64,000 nucleotides of DNA from Billgrantia sulfidoxydans. Its GTDB lineage: Bacteria; Pseudomonadota; Gammaproteobacteria; Pseudomonadales; Halomonadaceae. The position numbers were made by a program, and so were the translations under genes. Every line of letters begins with the position of its first letter. Positions within the stretch are counted from its first letter, which is position 1. Under the pieces are notes generated by a model, which saw only the letters and a program-made list of their open reading frames with translations, did not search any database and was not told where the DNA came from. Shown one piece after another: positions 15,855-28,057 of the stretch. The stretch spans positions 1,364,001 through 1,428,000 of the forward strand of contig NZ_CP053381.1 in the NCBI RefSeq assembly GCF_017868775.1. The letters are read 5' to 3'.

Positions 15855-18683
15855 ATGCAACAAGGCATAATGGAGTTGATGTGGAACAGCTCCCACGTGA
15901 GCGGCAGCAACGTTCACTATGTGGAAGCGCTCTACGAGCAATACCTCGCCGACCCAGGTTCCGTGCCCGACGAATGGCGGACCTACTTCGATCAGCTGCC
16001 GAAAGTCGAAGGCAGTGCCACCCATGATGTTCCCCTCAGTCCCGTGCGCGATCAGTTCCAGCAATTGGCACGCGCGCGCCGGGTCGCGACGGCCGCCGCC
16101 GACAGCGGCGAGAGCAAGAAGCAGGTCAAGGTGTTGCAGCTGATCAACGCCTATCGCTTCCGGGGCCACCAGAAGGCCGATATCGACCCGCTCAAGCTGC
16201 GCAGCCAGGCCCCCGTTCCCGACCTCGATCTCTCCTTCCACCAGCTTTCTCCGGCCGATCTGGATACCGACTTCCAGACCGGCTCTTTCTTTCTGGGGAT
16301 GGACAAGGCGCCGCTGCGCGAGATCGTCGAGGCACTGGAGCAGACCTACTGCCGCTCGATCGGCTGCGAGATCATGCACATCGTCGATACCGAAGAGAAG
16401 CGCTGGCTGCAGCAGCGTTTCGAATCGGTTCGCTCGGCACCCAAGTACAGCGACGAGGTACGCAAGCACCTGCTGGAGCGCCTGACCGCGGCAGAGGGCC
16501 TGGAGAACTACCTGGCCTCCAAGTACCCCGGTACCAAGCGCTTCGGCCTCGAGGGCGGCGAGGCGTTCATTCCCATGATGGACGAGTTGATCCAGCGCAG
16601 CGGTGGCTACGGGGTCAAGGAGGTCGTCATCGGCATGGCCCACCGCGGCCGCCTCAACCTGCTGGTCAACATCCTCGGCAAGAACCCCTCGGAGCTGATC
16701 GACGAGTTCGACGGCAAGAAGTTGATCGAGCGCGGCTCGGGTGACGTCAAGTACCACCAGGGCTTCAGCTCCAACGTCATGACCCCGGGCGGCGAGGTAC
16801 ACCTGGCGCTGGCCTTCAACCCCTCCCACCTGGAGATCGTCTCGCCGGTGGTGGAGGGCTCGGTGCGCGCCCGCCAGGACCGCCGCGACGACTTCGAAGG
16901 CACCAAGGTGCTGCCGATCAACGTGCACGGGGATGCCGCCTTCGCCGGGCAGGGCGTGGTCATGGAGACCTTCCAGATGTCTCAGACCCGTGCCTACAAG
17001 ACCGGTGGCACGCTGCACATCGTCATCAACAACCAGGTCGGCTTCACCACCTCGCATCCGCAGGACACGCGCTCCACCGAGTACTGCACGGACATCGCGA
17101 AGATGGTCCAGGCGCCGATCTTCCACGTCAACGGCGACGACCCCGATGCGGTGCTGCATGCCACTCAGGTGGCGCTGGATTACCGCCAGCAGTTCCGCAA
17201 GGACGTGGTCATCGATCTGGTCTGCTACCGCCGCCGCGGCCACAACGAGGCCGACGAGCCGTCCGGCACCCAGCCAATGATGTACCAGAAGATCAAGGAG
17301 CATCCTTCAGCGCGGACCCTTTATGCGCAGCGCCTGGTGGAGCAGGGGGTGCTGTCCGAAGACGAAGCCCAGGCGATGATCGAGACCTATCGCGAGGATC
17401 TCATGGCCGGCAACCACGTGGCTAACGCGCTGGTGCAGGAGCCCAATACCTCGTTGTTCGTCGACTGGAAGCCCTACCTCGGTCACGAGTGGAGCGGCTA
17501 CGCCGAGACCGGGGTCGAGATGAAGCGCCTTCAGCGGCTCGCCGCGCGCATGTGCGAGATCCCCGACGGTGTCGAAGTGCAACGGCAGGTCGCCAAGATC
17601 TACGAGGACCGCCGCAAGATGCAGGCCGGCGGTCTGGGCCTGAACTGGGGCTTTGCCGAAACCTTGGCCTATGCCACGCTGCTCGACGAGGGCCATCCGG
17701 TGCGTATCACCGGTCAGGACGTGGGCCGTGGCACCTTCTCCCACCGCCACGCCGTGGTGCACAACCAGAAGGATGGCACCACCTACGTGCCGCTGCAGCA
17801 CATGTCCGACGGTCAACCGCGTTTCACCATTCACGACTCCTTCCTCTCCGAGGAGGCGGTGCTGGCGTTCGAGTACGGCTACGCGACTACGGCACCCAAC
17901 GACCTGGTGATCTGGGAGGCGCAGTTCGGCGACTTCTTCAACGGCGCCCAGGTGGTGGTCGACCAGTTCATCTCCTCCGGCGAGACCAAATGGGGGCGGC
18001 TGTGCGGGCTGACCATGCTGCTGCCCCACGGCTACGAGGGGCAGGGGCCCGAGCACTCCTCCGCACGCCTCGAACGCTTCCTGCAGATGTGCGCCGAGCA
18101 CAACATGCAGGTCTGCGTGCCGACGACCCCGGCGCAGATCTTCCACCTGCTGCGTCGCCAGGTGATCCGCCCGCTGCGCAAGCCGCTGGTGGTGATGTCG
18201 CCGAAGAGCCTGCTACGCCACAAGGAGGCGACGTCCAGTCTCGACGACCTGGCCAACGGCCATTTCCACATGGTGCTGCCGGATCAGGGCAACCTCGAGG
18301 CCCAGCGCGTCAAGCGCGTCGTCATGTGCGCCGGCAAGGTCTACTACGACCTGGCGGCCTGGCGTGCCGAGAACGAGCGCGACGACACAGCCATCGTGCG
18401 CATCGAGCAGCTCTATCCCTTCCCCAAGGAGGAGCTCTTCGAGGCGCTCAAGGACTACGTCAACCTCGAAAGCATGGTGTGGTGCCAGGAGGAGCCGCTC
18501 AACCAGGGCGCCTGGTACTCGAGTCAGCACCACATGCGGGCCGTGGCCGATACGCTCAAGAACGGCCTGGGAGGCGAACTCAAGTTCGCCGGTCGACCGG
18601 CATCGGCGGCACCCGCGGCGGGCTACATGTCCGTGCATACCGAACAGCAGCGCCAGCTGGTGGAAGACGCCTTCAACGTCTGA
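15855..18683 (+). CDS. sucA: 2-oxoglutarate dehydrogenase E1 component
   Basis: Thiamine-diphosphate enzyme that decarboxylates 2-oxoglutarate and loads the succinyl group onto SucB lipoate; 942 residues, the usual size. The N-terminus (SGSNVHYVEALYEQYLADP) matches the E1o assembly region that docks on the E2 core. GMAHRGRLNLLVN, the ThDP-binding GDxxxx...N stretch around GDAAFAGQGVVMET, and GQDVGRGTFSHRHAVVH are characteristic. I use the ATG at 15855; a second Met six codons on is possible. It begins the sucAB-lpd unit, 255 bp after sdhB. Confidence 0.98.
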   Translation: MQQGIMELMWNSSHVSGSNVHYVEALYEQYLADPGSVPDEWRTYFDQLPKVEGSATHDVPLSPVRDQFQQLARARRVATAAADSGESKKQVKVLQLINAYRFRGHQKADIDPLKLRSQAPVPDLDLSFHQLSPADLDTDFQTGSFFLGMDKAPLREIVEALEQTYCRSIGCEIMHIVDTEEKRWLQQRFESVRSAPKYSDEVRKHLLERLTAAEGLENYLASKYPGTKRFGLEGGEAFIPMMDELIQRSGGYGVKEVVIGMAHRGRLNLLVNILGKNPSELIDEFDGKKLIERGSGDVKYHQGFSSNVMTPGGEVHLALAFNPSHLEIVSPVVEGSVRARQDRRDDFEGTKVLPINVHGDAAFAGQGVVMETFQMSQTRAYKTGGTLHIVINNQVGFTTSHPQDTRSTEYCTDIAKMVQAPIFHVNGDDPDAVLHATQVALDYRQQFRKDVVIDLVCYRRRGHNEADEPSGTQPMMYQKIKEHPSARTLYAQRLVEQGVLSEDEAQAMIETYREDLMAGNHVANALVQEPNTSLFVDWKPYLGHEWSGYAETGVEMKRLQRLAARMCEIPDGVEVQRQVAKIYEDRRKMQAGGLGLNWGFAETLAYATLLDEGHPVRITGQDVGRGTFSHRHAVVHNQKDGTTYVPLQHMSDGQPRFTIHDSFLSEEAVLAFEYGYATTAPNDLVIWEAQFGDFFNGAQVVVDQFISSGETKWGRLCGLTMLLPHGYEGQGPEHSSARLERFLQMCAEHNMQVCVPTTPAQIFHLLRRQVIRPLRKPLVVMSPKSLLRHKEATSSLDDLANGHFHMVLPDQGNLEAQRVKRVVMCAGKVYYDLAAWRAENERDDTAIVRIEQLYPFPKEELFEALKDYVNLESMVWCQEEPLNQGAWYSSQHHMRAVADTLKNGLGGELKFAGRPASAAPAAGYMSVHTEQQRQLVEDAFNV

Positions 18684-18725
18684 GCAACTCCACCGGGACG
18701 AGAGAGAACATACAAGGGAAACGAC

Positions 18726-20291
18726 ATGGCTACCGAGATCAAAGCGCCCACCTTTCCGGAATCCGTTGCCGAAGGCAGCGTGGCGGCCTGGCACAAGAAG
18801 CCGGGGGACAGCGTCGAGCGCGATGAGCTGATCGTCGAGATCGAAACGGACAAGGTGGTGCTCGAGGTGGTGGCGCCGGAAGCCGGCACCCTCTCTGAGG
18901 TGCTGGTCGAGGAGGGCGATACCGTGCAGTCCGAGCAGGTGCTGGGCAAGATCGGAGCAGGCGCCGCCAAGGGCGGCGAGCAGAAGAGCGAGAAAGGCAA
19001 CGAGAAGGCCGACGCCAAGGCCGAGCCGAAGAGTGAAACCAAGGCGGCACCGGCCGCCGGCGGCCAGATCCACGAGGTGAAGGCACCGACCTTCCCCGAG
19101 TCGATCCAGGAAGGCACCGTGGCCACCTGGCACAAGAAGGTGGGCGAGGCGGTCAAGCGCGACGACGTGCTGGCCGACATCGAGACCGACAAGGTGGTGC
19201 TCGAGGTGGTGGCACCGGCCGATGGCGCCATCGCCGAGATCAAGGCCGAAGAGGGCAGCCAGGTCGAATCCGAGGCGGTACTGGCGATCTTCACCGAAGG
19301 TGCCAGTGGTACTGGCGGCCCCGACACGGCAGCCGACAAGACGCCGAAGGCTTCTGCCGACGACGGCGCCGGCGACGAGAAGATCGGCGACAAGATCCTG
19401 GCGCCGGCCGCGCGCAAGCTGGTCGCCGAGCACGACCTGGATGTCGGCAAGATCGACGGCACCGGCAAGGGCGGTCGTATCCTCAAGGAGGACGTGCAGC
19501 GCGCCGTGAAGGCCGGCACGGCCAAGAAGAGCGCGGCGCCGGCCGCCGCACCCAAGCAGGCCACCGCGACAGCGCCGGTGGTCGAGGGCGAGCGCCCCGA
19601 GAAGCGCGTGCCGATGAGCCGCCTGCGCCAGACCATCGCCAAGCGCCTGGTCCAGGCCCAGCAGACCGCCGCCATGCTCACCACCTACAACGAGGTGGAC
19701 ATGGGCGCGGTGATGGAGCTGCGTGCCCAGTACAAGGACACTTTCCTGAAGGCCCACGACGTCAAGCTCGGCTTCATGGGCTTCTTCGTCAAGGCGGCCT
19801 CCGAGGCGCTCAAGCGGTTCCCCGACGTCAACGCCTCCATCGACGGCACCGACATCGTCTATCACGGCTACCAGGACATCGGCGTGGCGGTTTCCACCGA
19901 CCGCGGCCTGGTGGTGCCGGTGCTGCGCGATACCGACAGCATGAAGATCGCCGACGTCGAGAAGGGCATCGTCGACTTCGGCAAGCGCGCGCGTGACGGC
20001 AAGCTCGGCATCGACGAGATGCAGGGCGGCACTTTCACCATCACCAACGGCGGCATCTTCGGCTCGCTGATGTCGACGCCGATCCTCAATCCGCCGCAGA
20101 CCGCCATCCTGGGCATGCACAAGATCCAGGAGCGTCCCATGGCCGTCAACGGCAAGGTCGAGATCCGGCCGATGATGTACCTGGCCCTGTCATACGACCA
20201 CCGTATGATCGACGGCAAGGATGCGGTGCAGTTCCTGGTTACCATCAAGGAGCTGCTCGAGGATCCGGCGCGCCTGCTGCTGGATATCTGA
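18726..20291 (+). CDS. sucB: Dihydrolipoyllysine succinyltransferase E2 with two lipoyl domains
   Basis: Core subunit of the 2-oxoglutarate dehydrogenase complex, 521 residues against about 400 for typical SucB. The extra length is a second lipoyl domain: domain 1 spans about 2-77 with the lipoyl-lysine Lys43 in [11 protein letters not shown], and domain 2 about 116-190 with Lys156 in the same 11 residues. Each is followed by an Ala/Glu/Lys/Pro-rich linker. A peripheral-subunit-binding domain (about 223-260, [16 protein letters not shown]) and the catalytic domain (about 290-520) follow, with active-site His492 and Asp496 in DHRMIDG. Two lipoyl domains recall pyruvate dehydrogenase E2, but the operon and catalytic domain indicate SucB. 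Confidence 0.95.
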   Translation: MATEIKAPTFPESVAEGSVAAWHKKPGDSVERDELIVEIETDKVVLEVVAPEAGTLSEVLVEEGDTVQSEQVLGKIGAGAAKGGEQKSEKGNEKADAKAEPKSETKAAPAAGGQIHEVKAPTFPESIQEGTVATWHKKVGEAVKRDDVLADIETDKVVLEVVAPADGAIAEIKAEEGSQVESEAVLAIFTEGASGTGGPDTAADKTPKASADDGAGDEKIGDKILAPAARKLVAEHDLDVGKIDGTGKGGRILKEDVQRAVKAGTAKKSAAPAAAPKQATATAPVVEGERPEKRVPMSRLRQTIAKRLVQAQQTAAMLTTYNEVDMGAVMELRAQYKDTFLKAHDVKLGFMGFFVKAASEALKRFPDVNASIDGTDIVYHGYQDIGVAVSTDRGLVVPVLRDTDSMKIADVEKGIVDFGKRARDGKLGIDEMQGGTFTITNGGIFGSLMSTPILNPPQTAILGMHKIQERPMAVNGKVEIRPMMYLALSYDHRMIDGKDAVQFLVTIKELLEDPARLLLDI

Positions 20292-21782
<1,491 letters not shown>

Positions 21783-21804
21783 GCCAGCCCATGCAGTACA
21801 ACAA

Positions 21805-21826
21805 GCGCCATCCAGCGGGATGGCGC
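21805..21826 (+). repeat. Hairpin between lpd and sucC
   Basis: Nine-base-pair stem GCGCCATCC/GGATGGCGC with an AGCG loop and no T tract. It may terminate weakly or act as a processing site. Confidence 0.6.
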
Positions 21827-21936
21827 GTCGTGCCCGGCCATGTACCGGGGGCGGACGGGGGTGACCCGACAACGACCGTCGCAGGCGGTGTTTCGCGGTT
21901 ACCATTCGAGTCACATGCAACCAATGGCATGAATCG

Positions 21937-23102
<1,166 letters not shown>

Positions 23103-23103
<1 letters not shown>

Positions 23104-23975
23104 TGAGCATCCTGATCGACAAGAACACCAAGGTCATCTGCCAGGGCTTCACCGGCGGGCAGGGGACCTTCCACTCCGAGCAGGCGATCGCCTACGGCAC
23201 CAAGATGGTCGGCGGCGTGACCCCGGGCAAGGGCGGCCAGGAGCACCTGGGCCTGCCGGTGTTCAATACCGTCAAGGAAGCGGTCGAGAAGACCGGCGCC
23301 GAGGCCAGCGTGATCTACGTGCCGGCCCCGTTCTGCAAGGACTCGATCCTCGAGGCGGCCAATGCCGGCATCAAGCTGATCGTGTGCATCACCGAGGGCA
23401 TTCCCACGCTGGACATGCTCGACGTCAAGGTCAAGTGCGACGAGCTGGGCGTACGCCTGATCGGTCCGAACTGCCCCGGCGTCATCACCCCAGGCGAGTG
23501 CAAGATCGGCATCATGCCGGGTCACATCCACAAGCCGGGCCGCGTCGGCATCGTGTCGCGCTCCGGCACCCTGACCTACGAAGCCGTCAAGCAGACCACC
23601 GACCACGGTTTCGGCCAGTCCACCTGCGTGGGCATCGGCGGCGACCCGATCCCGGGTTCCAACTTCATCGACATCCTCGAGATGTTCGAGAAGGATCCGG
23701 CGACCGAGGCGATCGTCATGATCGGCGAGATCGGCGGTACCGCCGAGGAAGAGGCGGCGGCCTTCATCAAGGCCAACGTGACCAAGCCGGTGGTCTCCTA
23801 CATCGCCGGTGTCACCGCGCCTCCGGGTAAGCGCATGGGCCATGCCGGTGCGATCATCTCCGGTGGCAAGGGCACCGCTGACGAGAAGTTCGCCGCGCTG
23901 GAGGATGCCGGCGTGCGGACCGTTCGCTCCCTGGCCGAGATCGGCGATGCACTGAAGGACGTCACTGGCTGGTAA
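23103..23975 (+). CDS. sucD: Succinyl-CoA synthetase alpha subunit
   Basis: Partner of SucC, 290 residues. The N-terminal CoA-binding Rossmann domain begins [24 protein letters not shown]. The phosphohistidine is expected in [14 protein letters not shown] (about residue 245). Last gene of the sdh-suc block and followed by an intrinsic terminator. Confidence 0.98.
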
Positions 23976-24003
23976 GAGCAGCGACGACCACCGATAGGCG
24001 AAG

Positions 24004-24030
24004 AGGGCGCTCCTTGCGGGCGCCCTTTTT
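24004..24030 (+). terminator. Intrinsic terminator after sucD
   Basis: AGGGCGC/GCGCCCT stem followed by TTTTT. Confidence 0.9.
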
Positions 24031-24047
24031 CTGGCCTGTGCGTCGCT

Positions 24048-25907
24048 TCAGCCGAGCAGGCCGAGGTCGCTGCCGTCGTGCATGCCGAGCAGGGCGACAT
24101 CCAGGCCATCCGCGCCGGTAACGGCGTCGGGCGTGGGAGCGTCGCCCTGGGCGCGATAGGCGAAGCGCCACGCCTCGCCGGGGGCGAGCTCGCCGGCGTC
24201 GTCGTCGCGGATGAGGTAGGCATCACCGTCGCGGCTCAGCTCGCCGTTCCACAGGGTGTCGATCGTATCGTCGGTGGTCAGCCGCAGCTCGGGTGCCGCA
24301 AGCGCTTCGTCGGTCACGTTCTCGACGAAGATCTCGGCGACGTAGCCGTCGTCCCAGCGCCGGGTCGTGCTGCCTGCTACCAGCAGCTCGGCGCCGTCGT
24401 CCAGCAGCCCGTCGGGAATGGCATTGCCGCCGAGAATGGCATCGGCGTCAGGAACGTCGAGTGCCGCGGCCTGGTAGATGCCGCGGGAAGCCGTGTGCAG
24501 CACGGTGCCGTCGGCGAAGCTGACCAGCTCGATTTCCTCGAGCGTGTCGGTGGCGCCCATGTCGCTGTGGATGTTGACCCGGTCGCCGTCGAAATCGATC
24601 TGGTAGGCATCGAGCCCGCGGGCGTAGCGCACCGTGTCCATGCCATCGCCGCCGACCAGGCGGTCGTCGCCATCGTACCAGTCGTCGCCGGGCCCCCCCT
24701 CCAGCAGGTCGTGGCCGGCGCCGCCGGTCAGCGTGTCGTGGCCCAGCCCGCCGTTGAGGTAGACGCCGTCGTCGCTGCCCTGCAGCACGTCGCTGCGACG
24801 CGAGCCCAGCACGTAGTCGAAGCGGACCTGGTTGGCGTCGGCATCGGTGATGGCGCCGAAGCTCTCGCCGCCGGCATTGACCCACAGCGTGGGGGAGAGC
24901 TCGTCGGAATCGGCGTTGCGGATGGCCTGCGCCACCCTGACCTCGTTGTCATGGTCGCGTCCGCCGTGAAAGTTGATGTCGCGGTCGGTGAAATCGACCT
25001 CGATCTCGTTGCCGACGGAGGAGCGCCAGGAGGCGAACAGCACCCCATGGCGCATGCCGCTGTCCTCGAGGTGGCTGAAGCTGCCGTCATAGCTCTCCTT
25101 CAGCTCGAAACCGTAGCCGTTGCCGCCGCTGCCCTTGTTGAAGGCGCCCTCGGCGCGCAGGGAGTCGGCCTCGAGATCCAGTGAGCGGGCGATATGGAAG
25201 GCCGTGGAGGGACCGTTCACGACCGCGACATCCTCCAGCCGGGCATCGCCGGTGCCATCCAGGCGAATGGCCTGGTAGCCGGTCAGATGGCTGCGGGCAT
25301 TCGAGAACGCCGCGGCGTCCGGGGTACCCAGCTCATAGTCGACGCTGAATCCCTCGAGAGAGACGTTGTCGGCAGGCACGATCTGCTCGAGCTGAGCCTG
25401 CCCCTGGGAAAAGTCGAAGTGCGCGCCGCGGTCGAGCGTAATGGTGTCGCCGTTCACGGCCTCGACTCTGGCCATGCTGGTGCGTAGCTCGGCATATTCC
25501 TGCTTGCGCCAGGTGGTGTCGCCGATCGCGTCGAGGAAGGCCGTGTCGTTGTCCTGCCAGATCCTGACCGTATCGCCCTGCGCCAGGCCATGCCCGACAC
25601 CGAGTCGCACGCTGCGCTCGCCTTCCGCCAGGTCGGCCGCGAGCGTGCCGAGCGTCACGCCCTGCACGTCGCCTTCGATGCCGATGCCGAAGCCAGCGCT
25701 GTCGTCCAGGGCGGTATCGGTGAATGTCAGGGTGGTGGCATCGGTGCCCGCCCCCTTGAGCGTGATGTCGGAGCGGTTGATGCGCAGGGCCTGGTCGAGT
25801 CGGTAGTCACCGGACTCGAATAGCAGGGTCGATCCACCTGGGGCGGTGTCGATCGTCTCCTGAAGCGCTCGTGCCGATGTGCCGCGGGCGACATCGATGG
25901 TCGGCAT
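24048..25907 (-). CDS. RTX right-handed beta-helix protein with CBM2-like C-terminus
   Basis: A 619-residue acidic protein, predicted to be exported by the adjacent type I system. It has no Sec signal. Residues about 1-370 look like a pectate-lyase-type right-handed beta-helix (opening ARALQETIDTAPGGSTLLFESGDY, later repeated short strands with Asn/Asp turns), resembling mannuronan C5-epimerase and polysaccharide-lyase folds. Residues 386-425 hold four RTX nonapeptides (GGLGHDTLT, GGAGHDLLE, GGPGDDWYD, GGDGMDTVR) for calcium-dependent folding. Residues about 515-595 (WDDGYVAEIFVENVT, LWNGELSRDG, ELAPGEAWRF) resemble a CBM2 cellulose-binding module. GGAGGAACC supports the start at 25907. Activity is unproven; a surface polysaccharide-active role is an inference. 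Confidence 0.8.
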   Translation of the reverse strand: MPTIDVARGTSARALQETIDTAPGGSTLLFESGDYRLDQALRINRSDITLKGAGTDATTLTFTDTALDDSAGFGIGIEGDVQGVTLGTLAADLAEGERSVRLGVGHGLAQGDTVRIWQDNDTAFLDAIGDTTWRKQEYAELRTSMARVEAVNGDTITLDRGAHFDFSQGQAQLEQIVPADNVSLEGFSVDYELGTPDAAAFSNARSHLTGYQAIRLDGTGDARLEDVAVVNGPSTAFHIARSLDLEADSLRAEGAFNKGSGGNGYGFELKESYDGSFSHLEDSGMRHGVLFASWRSSVGNEIEVDFTDRDINFHGGRDHDNEVRVAQAIRNADSDELSPTLWVNAGGESFGAITDADANQVRFDYVLGSRRSDVLQGSDDGVYLNGGLGHDTLTGGAGHDLLEGGPGDDWYDGDDRLVGGDGMDTVRYARGLDAYQIDFDGDRVNIHSDMGATDTLEEIELVSFADGTVLHTASRGIYQAAALDVPDADAILGGNAIPDGLLDDGAELLVAGSTTRRWDDGYVAEIFVENVTDEALAAPELRLTTDDTIDTLWNGELSRDGDAYLIRDDDAGELAPGEAWRFAYRAQGDAPTPDAVTGADGLDVALLGMHDGSDLGLLG

Positions 25908-26299
25908 GTTGGTTCCTCCTGATGAGTCATTCTCGGCCCCGTGGCATCGCTGCCAGGAGGCCATGCGATCTGCAGCGGCATCTGTTATCTTCCGCTTCGC
26001 TGCGCATGCTAGCGAGCCTGGCGCCGGAGGCAAGAGCGCTCGGGCGACGCACGTATGTAAGTGCGGGGGGTTTTTACATTTAATCGAGAGATCGGGCTGC
26101 TCGATTTCGATATTTAATTGAAACGCTGGGTGTTTTTTTGTCAAAGTCAAGTTCGGTACTTTTCCGCCTTACTTTTCATCTCATTAATACACAAAAAAAT
26201 TAATAAGTTAGCCGAGTGCCCGGGGGCGGTTTGCTAGTGTGCCGTTCTGCAAGCCTCGGTAAGGCCCCGCATCGTTTTCCCATCGATTCCGTGAGCGCC
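25908..26299. other. AT-rich divergent region between the RTX and T1SS genes
   Basis: About 390 bp whose right half (26070-26210) is much more AT-rich than its surroundings. It contains a perfect 7-bp inverted repeat AATCGAG (26082-26088)/CTCGATT (26100-26106), a possible operator, and several candidate -10 sequences such as TTTAAT and TTAATA that I cannot pair confidently. No gene is seen in it. Confidence 0.5.
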
Positions 26300-28057
26300 A
26301 TGTCTTCAAGAACGCAAAACGACTTACAGCATGCATTGCGCCGTTGCCGGCCTGCGCTGCTATGGGTGGGCGGCTTCAGCCTGTTCATCAACCTGCTGAT
26401 GCTGACGCCAGCACTCTATATGCTGCAGGTCTACGACCGGGTCATCGCCAGTGGCAGCAAGGAGACCCTGCTCATGCTGACCCTGGTGACACTCTTTCTG
26501 CTGGCCGTCATGGTGGGATTGGAGTGGGTGCGTTCCCGACTGCTGGTGCGGGTGGGCAACCACCTCGATGCCCAGGTGAGCGGGCACCTGTATCGCGCCA
26601 TGTTCCGCCGTGGCTTGTCGTCGCCGGGAGAGGGCAGCGGGCAGCCCCTCGACGATCTCCGCACGGTGCGCCAGTTCCTTTCGGGCCAGGGCCTGTTCGC
26701 CTTCTTCGATGCGCCCTGGGTGCCCATCTATCTGGCCATCCTGTTCCTGTTCAACGTGTGGTTCGGGGTCTTCGCGACCGGTGCGGGGCTGCTGCTGCTG
26801 GGGCTGGCGATCATCAACGAGAAGGTGTCCAAGCGTCTGCTGGCCGAAGCCGGGCATGCGCACATCCAGGCCCAGGCGCAAGTCGGCAGCAACCTGCGCA
26901 ATGCCGAGGTGGTGCAGGCCATGGGCATGCTGCCGGCGATCATGCGGCGCTGGGAGGCGCGTCATGTGCAGTCGCTGATCAAGCAGTCCCAGGCCAGCGA
27001 TCGCAGCGGCGGGCTGAGCAATCTGTCCAAGGGGCTGCGCATCCTGGCACAGTCACTGATACTCGGGTTGGGTGCACTGCTGGTGCTGGAAGCGAGCATC
27101 ACGCCGGGCATGATGATCGCCGCCTCGATCATCATGGGGCGGGCCCTGGCGCCCATCGACCAGATGATCGGCAGTTGGAAGGGCTTCGTCGGCTGCCGGG
27201 ACGCCTACCGGCGGCTCGACGCGCTGTTGCGTGACGTGCCGGCGCAGACGCGCCGCTTGTCGCTGCCCGAGCCCCGCGGGGAGGTGGCGGTCGAGGCCTT
27301 GACCCTTACGCCGCCGGGAGCGGCCAAGCCGGTGCTTCGCGAGCTCGACTTTCACATTGCGCGAGGTGAGCACGTCGGCATCATCGGGCCGAGTGCCGCC
27401 GGCAAGACCACGCTGGCGCGTGCCCTGCTGGGTGTCTGGCTGCCCGAAACGGGGGCGGTTCGGCTCGACGGTGCCGACCTGGGGCACTGGAACCGTGACG
27501 AGCTGGGTCCGCACCTCGGCTACCTGCCTCAGGACATCGAGCTGTTCGATGGCACGGTCAGCCAGAACATCGCGCGCTTCGGCGAGGTCGATGACGCGCA
27601 GGTGGTTGCAGCGGCAAAGAAGGCGGGGGTGCACGACATGATCCTGCGCCTGCCCGAGGGTTACGAGACGCCCATCGGGGCCGGCAACGGCTCGCTCTCG
27701 CCCGGGCAGCGTCAGCGTATCGGCCTGGCGCGGGCGCTGTATGGCAAGCCTGCGCTCGTCGTGCTCGACGAACCCAACGCCAATCTCGACGATGCCGGAG
27801 AGCGGGCGCTGGCCGAGGCGCTGCGCCAGCTCAAGGCGGAAGGGACGACGCTGTTCGTCATCAGCCATCGGCGCAGCGTGCTGGCCGAGGTCGACAAGCT
27901 GCTGGTACTGAACGAGGGGCGCCTGCGCCTGCTGGGCGCTCGCGACGAGGTGCTGGCGCGTCTCGCCGCGCCGGGAGCCCGTCGGGCGAAACCGGGCAGG
28001 CCGTCCCTGTCACGAGAATCGCGTGCTGAGCTGACGGCAGCAGAGGAGGGGCCATGA
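26300..28057 (+). CDS. Type I secretion system permease/ATPase (PrtD/HlyB-like)
   Basis: Inner-membrane ABC exporter half-transporter, 585 residues. The N-terminal transmembrane domain (about 20-300) carries six predicted helices, beginning ALLWVGGFSLFINLLMLTPALYMLQVYDRV, a signature of the PrtD/AprD branch. It lacks the C39-like domain of HlyB. The ATPase domain has Walker A GPSAAGKTT (about 363-371), the signature LSPGQRQRIGLARAL and Walker B LVVLDEPNANLD. It most probably exports the divergent RTX protein. The start at 26300 fits homologues; an upstream extension to 26216 does not. It overlaps the adaptor gene by 4 nt. Confidence 0.93.
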   Translation: MSSRTQNDLQHALRRCRPALLWVGGFSLFINLLMLTPALYMLQVYDRVIASGSKETLLMLTLVTLFLLAVMVGLEWVRSRLLVRVGNHLDAQVSGHLYRAMFRRGLSSPGEGSGQPLDDLRTVRQFLSGQGLFAFFDAPWVPIYLAILFLFNVWFGVFATGAGLLLLGLAIINEKVSKRLLAEAGHAHIQAQAQVGSNLRNAEVVQAMGMLPAIMRRWEARHVQSLIKQSQASDRSGGLSNLSKGLRILAQSLILGLGALLVLEASITPGMMIAASIIMGRALAPIDQMIGSWKGFVGCRDAYRRLDALLRDVPAQTRRLSLPEPRGEVAVEALTLTPPGAAKPVLRELDFHIARGEHVGIIGPSAAGKTTLARALLGVWLPETGAVRLDGADLGHWNRDELGPHLGYLPQDIELFDGTVSQNIARFGEVDDAQVVAAAKKAGVHDMILRLPEGYETPIGAGNGSLSPGQRQRIGLARALYGKPALVVLDEPNANLDDAGERALAEALRQLKAEGTTLFVISHRRSVLAEVDKLLVLNEGRLRLLGARDEVLARLAAPGARRAKPGRPSLSRESRAELTAAEEGP

